This document shows, one piece after another, positions 7,028 to 9,769 of a DNA stretch of 9,769 bases. A program made the translations under genes and the position numbers. Where the stretch lies: contig JAPYWZ010000015.1 in assembly GCA_028276105.1 (NCBI GenBank), positions 1-9,769 on the forward strand, in the 5' to 3' direction. How positions within the stretch are numbered: the stretch's first letter is position 1; every line of letters starts with the position of its first letter. The DNA comes from Microgenomates group bacterium (lineage in GTDB: Bacteria > Patescibacteriota > Microgenomatia > UBA1406 > GWC2-37-13). The notes under the pieces were generated by a model. It worked only from the letters and a program-made list of their open reading frames with translations, had not been told where the DNA came from and did not search any database.

Positions 7028-7903
7028 ATGAAACAAGGAAAAGTGCTTTTAATTGGTCGGCCAAATGTTGGGAAATCTACTTTTTTAAATAATTTAATTG
7101 GCCAAAAAGTCTCAATCACCTCTCCCAAACCCCAAACCACTAGATTTCCCATAAAAGCTTTATATCAGGATGAACGAGGTGAAATTATCTTTATCGATAC
7201 TCCGGGGCTAATGCGAAAAACTGAAGATTTACTTTCAGAAAATATCAACAAAAAAACTCTTCAAGCCTTAAATGAAGAGGTAGATGTAGTTTTATATATG
7301 GTTGATCCAACAAGAAAACGAGATTTTGAAGAGGCAAGGGTTTTGGGATTGGTGCGGCAAATTGAAAAACCAAAGATTCTTGTCTTAAATAAAATCGATC
7401 TTTGGCAAACTGGTAAAAAAAACGATTACTCAGCTCAATATAAATTTTTAGAAGAAGAATTTAGTGATGTTTTTTATATTTCTGCTTTAAAAAAACTTCA
7501 TTTTAAGCCACTAATAAAAAGAATTTTTGAACTTTTGCCAGAAAAAAAAGGAGAAAAATTTGAAAACTTAAATCCTTATCCGGTATTAAATATTGATGCC
7601 AAAACTTTTGTTGCTGAGTTAATCCGGGAAAAAGTTTTTTTGATGATGGGTGAGGAAATTCCTTATACAACAACAGCAATTGTTGATGAAATTGATGAGA
7701 GAAAAAATGGGGTAATCTATATTAAAGCTAGGATTTTAACTAACAACGATCGTTACAAAAAAATGTTAATTGGCAAAGAAGGGCGAAAAATTAAGGAGAT
7801 TGGTTCATATGCTCGTAAAGAAATCGAGCTGGCAACCGGTAAAAAAGTTTATCTTGATTTACAAGTCGAAACCGATCCTCATTGGATGGAGGTTTATTTT
7901 TAA
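7028..7903 (+). CDS. era: GTPase Era, 16S rRNA-binding ribosome assembly factor
   Basis: Era binds the 3' end of 16S rRNA and couples GTP hydrolysis to 30S subunit maturation. Using the ATG at 7028, the protein is 291 residues, close to the usual length. The GTPase domain shows G1 GRPNVGKS (10-17), the Era-specific switch I ITSPKPQTTR (30-39), G3 DTPG (57-60), G4 NKID (121-124) and G5 SAL (152-154). The C-terminal KH domain (about 200-291) has the GKEG loop (249-252) within LIGKEGRKIKEIG, followed by LATGKKVYLDLQV. After TTR the sequence reads FPIKALY, less like the common R-I-x-G-I. A TTG at 7013, overlapping the toxin stop, would add five residues. ATG is preferred because Era normally starts only a few residues before the G1 strand. 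The stop lies one base from that of a convergent gene. Confidence 0.95.
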   Translation: MKQGKVLLIGRPNVGKSTFLNNLIGQKVSITSPKPQTTRFPIKALYQDERGEIIFIDTPGLMRKTEDLLSENINKKTLQALNEEVDVVLYMVDPTRKRDFEEARVLGLVRQIEKPKILVLNKIDLWQTGKKNDYSAQYKFLEEEFSDVFYISALKKLHFKPLIKRIFELLPEKKGEKFENLNPYPVLNIDAKTFVAELIREKVFLMMGEEIPYTTTAIVDEIDERKNGVIYIKARILTNNDRYKKMLIGKEGRKIKEIGSYARKEIELATGKKVYLDLQVETDPHWMEVYF

Positions 7904-7904
7904 T

Positions 7905-8238
7905 TTATCCCCACATCGCTTTAAGTTCGGCAAAACGTTCAATGTTAAGATGATCCATTAAAGCTAAATTCCATCCTTGATGAAGAATCTTATAGGAATC
8001 TAAACCCCAAAGCATATTAACCGCTAAAACGAGCGTTATAAATTTGATGGGCTAAACTTTCTCGCGGTGTATCGGATTTTCTTTGCGGTGTATCAACCAT
8101 CCGAAAATCCATTTTTTCTTCGGAAACTCGTTTAAAAAACTGATAGTTAATTTCTCTATCTTTTAAAAACTGCTGAATAAAGAACTTGGCCTGGGGATGG
8201 GTGATTTTTTTAATTTTATTTTCTTGGAAGAAAGACAT
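7905..8238 (-). pseudogene. DinB-like protein gene, frameshifted and short
   Basis: From an ATG at 8236-8238 the frame reads MSFFQENKIKK... with RVSEEKMDFRM and SDTPRESLAHQIYNAR, recalling the DinB four-helix superfamily (a P-E-E-K-x-D/Y-x-x-x-P stretch, then S-x-R-E-L-L-x-H). It then stops at 8017-8019. In the next frame the text continues coherently through VNMLWGLDSYKILHQGWNLA and DHLNIERFAELKAMWG to a TAA at 7905-7907. Deleting one T from the minus-strand TTTT run near 8034-8040 joins both parts into about 110 residues. DinB proteins are typically about 150-170 residues, so the end may also be missing, probably lost against era, whose stop lies one base away. DinB-like proteins are thiol or metal-dependent enzymes of varied function; none can be assigned. 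An upstream TTG at 8265 would place the -10 box inside the gene and was not used. Confidence 0.5.
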
Positions 8239-8244
8239 AAAAGT

Positions 8245-8250
8245 ATTATA
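8245..8250 (-). promoter_or_regulatory. Extended -10 promoter directly before the DinB-like ATG
   Basis: The minus strand reads TGTTATAAT, an extended -10 (TG-N-TATAAT), ending at 8245. Seven bases further is the ATG at 8238, so transcription would begin on or next to the start codon, giving a leaderless message. This also argues for ATG 8238 over TTG 8265. No clear -35 box is seen. Confidence 0.5.
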
Positions 8251-8321
8251 ACAAATGCTAAACAATTAAATTTAAATTTAATACTCAACCTAGCTTAGGT
8301 TTGCAACTTTTCTTATTTTTT

Positions 8322-8348
8322 TGTCATCCCGCCTAAGTCGGGACTATA
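8322..8348. repeat. Palindromic repeat unit 1 (TGTCAT...CTATA)
   Basis: The unit opens with TGTCATCCCG and closes with CGGGACTATA around the stem TCCCG/CGGGA. It shares the outer TGTCAT and CTATA with unit 2 in the same orientation, but has a shorter stem and a different centre (CCTAAGT). Confidence 0.65.
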
Positions 8349-8359
8349 TAATTGATAGT

Positions 8360-8388
8360 TGTCATTCCCGCGAAAGCGGGAATCTATA
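8360..8388. repeat. Palindromic repeat unit 2, dRS3-like, perfect 8-bp stem
   Basis: TGTCATTCC and GGAATCTATA flank the core. The perfect hairpin ATTCCCGC-GAAA-GCGGGAAT occupies 8364-8382, give or take one base. It resembles the ATTCCC-N8-GGGAAT pattern of Neisseria dRS3 repeats, which are target sites for phage and insertion elements; relatedness here is only by form. GC-rich stems of this kind stand out sharply from the AT-rich surroundings. Confidence 0.75.
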
Positions 8389-8428
8389 TACTCATACCTT
8401 AATCACATTAGAATAAATAGTAAAATCT

Positions 8429-8459
8429 TATAGATTCCTGATCAGAGTCAGGAATGACA
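8429..8459. repeat. Palindromic repeat unit 3, inverted relative to unit 2
   Basis: The unit opens with TATAGATTCC and closes with GGAATGACA, exactly the reverse complement of the two ends of unit 2. The stem is ATTCCTGA/TCAGGAAT with loop TCAGAG, so ends are conserved while the core differs (12 bases against 10). Units 2 and 3 face each other across 40 bp (8389-8428), so the pair could fold as one large hairpin or behave as a MITE/REPIN-like doublet. Confidence 0.75.
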
Positions 8460-8511
8460 TAAAATTGCAAATTCAAGTATAAGGGGTATAGGAGTTTACA
8501 CCGATTTAATT

Positions 8512-8919
8512 TTAGATTATTTTCAAAAACTCTTTTGTTTTAACGATCTTTGTCTTTTTAAATTCTTTTAAGGCCAATAGGTCTTTATCATCGGTGATTA
8601 AAAAGTCAGCGTTTCCGGCTAAACAAAGGGCTAAAATTTGATTATCTTTTTTGTCACGGCAGACTTTTACTTTATTTTTTGGGATAATTTTTATGGTTTT
8701 CGTTTCCAAATAAAAAAGAAGTTTATCAACCTCTTCTTTTGGATTATTAAATCTTTTATAAACATCAATTATCTCAAAACAAAGATAGGGAGAGATTAAT
8801 AAATCAAATTTTTGAAAAAGCCAAGCTTCTAAAACTTTTTTAGGATTACCACCCCAAATTAAACCGGAGATAAAAACATTAGTATCAATCACGACCCGTA
8901 ACTTGGTTGACCATCTCAT
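8512..8919 (-). CDS. PIN-domain toxin (VapC-like ribonuclease, COG1569 type)
   Basis: This 135-residue PIN-fold nuclease starts LRVVIDTNVFISGLIWGGNP (7-26), the hallmark of the putative toxin component, PIN family group. The acidic Mg-binding set is visible: D12, E49 in CFEIIDVY, D92 in DKKDNQILALCL, and D110 in ADFLITDDKDLL. Such toxins cut RNA until bound by their antitoxin. The gene overlaps the antitoxin by 35 bp, more than usual. The ATG at 8917-8919 is preferred because it leaves the first beta strand (RVVID) intact, whereas a GTG at 8890-8892 would cut it. No separate promoter is visible, so it depends on the antitoxin promoter. It ends 52 bp from the palindromic repeats, which may act as its transcription stop. 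Confidence 0.9.
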   Translation of the reverse strand: MRWSTKLRVVIDTNVFISGLIWGGNPKKVLEAWLFQKFDLLISPYLCFEIIDVYKRFNNPKEEVDKLLFYLETKTIKIIPKNKVKVCRDKKDNQILALCLAGNADFLITDDKDLLALKEFKKTKIVKTKEFLKII

Positions 8920-9178
8920 ACATTTTTTCTTCTGTTTTTGGATATTTAATTTTTTTATTTTTTAAATAATCTTTAAATCGACGTTGGCTTCGTTTCATCA
9001 ATTTAAAAAACTCTTTTCCCCACTCTTCTTCTTGCTTTTGATACTGTTCATAAGGAATAATTACTGCTTGAGGAAGGCTATCGCGAATAAGAATAAATGG
9101 CTTTTTTTTCAAAACCACTTCATCAATAAGCCGACTTAGATTATTTCTTGCTTGAGTAAGATTAATTAGGTTTAACAT
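8885..9178 (-). CDS. Phd/YefM-family antitoxin of the PIN-toxin module
   Basis: Read from the ATG at 9176-9178 this is a 97-residue protein. LINLTQARNNLSRLIDEVVL (4-23) is the Phd/YefM N-terminal helix pair, followed by KKKPFILIRDSLPQAVIIPYEQYQK (24-48), the strand pair that forms the DNA-binding dimer. A long basic/acidic tail (about 49-97) would wrap the toxin. A further ATG at 9194-9196 would add six residues, but it lies inside the palindromic promoter and upstream of the -10 box, so it is unlikely to be in the transcript. The antitoxin stop lies within the PIN coding region (35-bp overlap), giving translational coupling. Phd-type antitoxins with PIN toxins are common. The family call is by motif; autoregulation is inferred from the palindrome. 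Confidence 0.83.
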   Translation of the reverse strand: MLNLINLTQARNNLSRLIDEVVLKKKPFILIRDSLPQAVIIPYEQYQKQEEEWGKEFFKLMKRSQRRFKDYLKNKKIKYPKTEEKMYEMVNQVTGRD

Positions 9179-9182
9179 AGTA

Positions 9183-9216
9183 ATTATACTGTACATTATA
9201 ATGTTCAGATTGTCAA
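9183..9216 (-). promoter_or_regulatory. Promoter and palindromic operator of the PIN toxin-antitoxin module
   Basis: On the minus strand TTGACA (9216-9211) is a perfect -35 box. TACAGT (9193-9188) follows after 17 bp as a 4/6 -10 match. A perfect TATAAT also sits at 9188-9183, but with a 22-bp spacing. The spacer contains ACATTATAATGT (9193-9204), a perfect 12-bp palindrome well placed to block RNA polymerase if bound by the antitoxin. Transcription would begin within a few bases of the ATG at 9178. Confidence 0.62.
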
Positions 9217-9240
9217 GCGAATTAAGAAAATTTATTTAAC

Positions 9241-9426
9241 TTAGGCCATTTCTTGTTTAATTTCTTCTTTCTTTTCGGCTTTGGTCACGCGCCGAAATAA
9301 CTCTTAACTTATTTTTATTATTCTATCAATGTCTTTTTAAATTCTTCGTATAAAGCTCAAAACTCCAATTTAAAAAAACAAAAAAACGAATTTTCTAATT
9401 TTCTCAAAAAAATTAGCTTTTGCCAT
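9241..9426 (-). pseudogene. Decayed small gene, about 60 residues, two frameshifts and two stops
   Basis: The minus strand carries remnants of one small basic/acidic protein. The ATG at 9424-9426 opens MAKANFFEK. One frame over come RKLENSFFCFFKLEF, an in-frame TGA (9357-9359), then ALYEEFKK. A second shift at the A-run near 9334-9338 leads to DIDRIIKIS, an in-frame TAA (9268-9270 region), then ELFRRVTKAEKKEEIKQEMA and the final TAA at 9241-9243. The pieces follow one another without gaps and look strongly coding (Lys/Glu-rich helices), whereas no single frame is open. The family is not recognised. It lies between the Hsp20 terminator and the PIN toxin-antitoxin promoter. Both shifts fall in homopolymers, but the two nonsense codons argue that this is real decay and not only sequencing error. 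Confidence 0.5.
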
Positions 9427-9436
9427 TAAAGAATTA

Positions 9437-9453
9437 TTGGAAAAATTTTCCAA
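9437..9453. repeat. AT-rich inverted repeat beside the Hsp20 terminator
   Basis: TTGGAAAA and TTTTCCAA form a perfect 8-bp inverted repeat around a single central A. It lies immediately beyond the T-tract of the Hsp20 terminator on the minus strand. It could be a backup hairpin or a protein site; nothing in the sequence decides. Confidence 0.4.
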
Positions 9454-9454
9454 A

Positions 9455-9482
9455 TAAAAAATCCCTCCCAAAAAGGGAGGGA
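9455..9482 (-). terminator. Rho-independent terminator of the Hsp20 gene
   Basis: Minus-strand TCCCTCCC (9482-9475) pairs perfectly with GGGAGGGA (9469-9462) around a TTTTT loop and is followed by a run of six T then ATTT. It begins 22 bp after the Hsp20 stop. It is the strongest intrinsic terminator in the window and isolates Hsp20 from the downstream decayed gene and the toxin-antitoxin genes. Confidence 0.85.
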
Positions 9483-9504
9483 AAAAAGTTTTTTTTAATT
9501 AAAT

Positions 9505-9769
9505 TTACTTGGAAGCCACTTTGACTGGGATTTTTTTAGGTTTGGCTTCCTCAGCAATCTTTGCTGAAACTACCACTACCCCATTTTCGACCCTTGCCTC
9601 AATTGATTTTTCATCAACTGGGCGAGGAAGGGTAGTGGTGTAATCGAAGGAGGTAACCCGATCCATTCGATAAACCACTTTTCTCTTTTTCTTTTCTTCT
9701 TCTTTTTCCTCATACTTTGCTCTTATTCTTAAAACCCCATCCTCATAAGTTACCTCCACTTTATCAGCC
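9505..9769 (-). CDS. Hsp20/alpha-crystallin small heat-shock protein, C-terminal part (runs off right edge)
   Basis: Small heat-shock proteins are ATP-independent holdase chaperones that form oligomers in the cytoplasm. The 87 visible residues cover the second half of the alpha-crystallin domain. ADKVEVTYEDGVLRIRAK matches the strand pair I-x-V-x-x-x-D-G-x-L-x-I. Then come RVTSFDYTTTLPRPVDEKSI, where this family has F-x-R-x-x-x-L-P-x-x-V-D, and EARVENGVVVVSAKI, matching A-x-x-x-N-G-V-L-x-V. The tail KKIPVKV carries an I-x-V (IXI-like) motif used for oligomer assembly. The frame is open to the last base of the window, so the start lies outside; a GTG at 9757-9759 is internal. The loop after the first strands is rich in Glu and Lys. 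It has its own terminator at 9455-9482. Confidence 0.93.
   Translation of the reverse strand, partial: ADKVEVTYEDGVLRIRAKYEEKEEEKKKRKVVYRMDRVTSFDYTTTLPRPVDEKSIEARVENGVVVVSAKIAEEAKPKKIPVKVASK

Larger units (their letters stand above)
8266..8511. other. 246-bp non-coding spacer carrying palindromic repeats
   Basis: No open frame with coding character is visible on either strand. The central part (8322-8459) holds three related palindromic units, listed separately. The left end is AT-rich upstream sequence of the DinB-like gene. The right end (8460-8511) leads into the PIN toxin stop. TTGCAA occurs on both sides of the repeat cluster (8301-8306 and 8465-8470), which could be chance or a flank of a larger element. 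Confidence 0.6.

Noticed and set aside
7013..7030. TTG start for era overlapping the toxin stop.
   Set aside because: The ATG at 7028 gives the usual short N-terminus before the G1 strand; TTG is a rare start. It remains possible but less likely.
6961..7961. Open frames at 6961-7152 (minus) and 7770-7961 (plus) overlapping era.
   Set aside because: Both overlap conserved Era motifs in another frame or on the other strand and have no independent support.
8239..8265. TTG start for the DinB-like gene, adding nine residues.
   Set aside because: The added stretch contains the extended -10 box TGTTATAAT, which fits a promoter better than coding sequence.
8322..8459. CRISPR array in the repeat-bearing spacer.
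   Set aside because: There are only three units, one is inverted, cores differ and spacers are of unequal length (11 and 40 bp). This is a REP/MITE-like pattern, not CRISPR.
9176..9196. Longer antitoxin start at the ATG 9194-9196.
   Set aside because: It lies within the palindromic operator candidate and upstream of the -10 box, and the added residues do not resemble a Phd/YefM N-terminus.
9357..9359. In-frame TGA read as glycine (code 25, as in Gracilibacteria/Absconditabacteria), which would give KLEF-G-ALYEEF.
   Set aside because: The long helicase and GT2 genes contain no in-frame TGA, TGA ends the RelE-like toxin cleanly, and the same remnant also has an in-frame TAA and frameshifts. 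Standard code with decay explains it.

Overview
This is a strongly AT-rich, densely packed bacterial fragment with very short intergenic gaps, few visible Shine-Dalgarno sites and several -10 boxes lying almost on the start codon. Gene content and style (lipid-linked glycan glycosyltransferases, a UvrD helicase fused to an iron-sulphur nuclease, era beside small toxin-antitoxin modules, standard stop-codon use) suggest a Candidate Phyla Radiation (Patescibacteria, Microgenomates-like) genome. That assignment is inference; the window holds no marker such as rRNA.

Left block, positions 1-3480, minus strand: a four-gene envelope cluster transcribed right to left. It holds a GT2 processive-type membrane glycosyltransferase (3480-2005), a GT39-like polytopic glycosyltransferase (1995-739, whose true C-terminal tail lies in another frame down to 711), a small three-helix membrane protein (678-373), and the start of a WecA/MraY-type polyprenyl-phosphate sugar-1-phosphate transferase that runs off the left edge (366-1). 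Together they look like a pathway in which a sugar is loaded on a lipid carrier and extended or transferred at the membrane.

Centre, 3481-7903, plus strand: a 30-bp divergent promoter region separates the glycan cluster from a 972-residue UvrD/PcrA-type helicase with a C-terminal RecB/AddB-type nuclease and a four-cysteine Fe-S pattern. A Phd/YefM-RelE toxin-antitoxin pair follows, with its own TTGACA promoter and a dyad operator candidate. The ribosome-biogenesis GTPase gene era starts 11 bp after the toxin and is probably partly co-transcribed with it.

Right block, 7905-9769, mostly minus strand: a frameshifted, short DinB-like gene converges on era. Next comes a 246-bp spacer with three palindromic REP/dRS3-like repeats, then a second toxin-antitoxin pair (Phd/YefM antitoxin and PIN-domain toxin) with a perfect 12-bp palindrome in its promoter. 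After that lie a decayed small gene with two frameshifts and two in-frame stops, a strong intrinsic terminator, and the C-terminal part of an Hsp20 small heat-shock protein that runs off the right edge.

The most notable points are three coding regions broken by single-base shifts at or near homopolymer runs, the three-copy palindromic repeat with conserved ends and a variable core, the linkage of an autoregulated toxin-antitoxin module to era, and repeated signs of leaderless or near-leaderless transcription. I did not find a clearly new multi-gene system.
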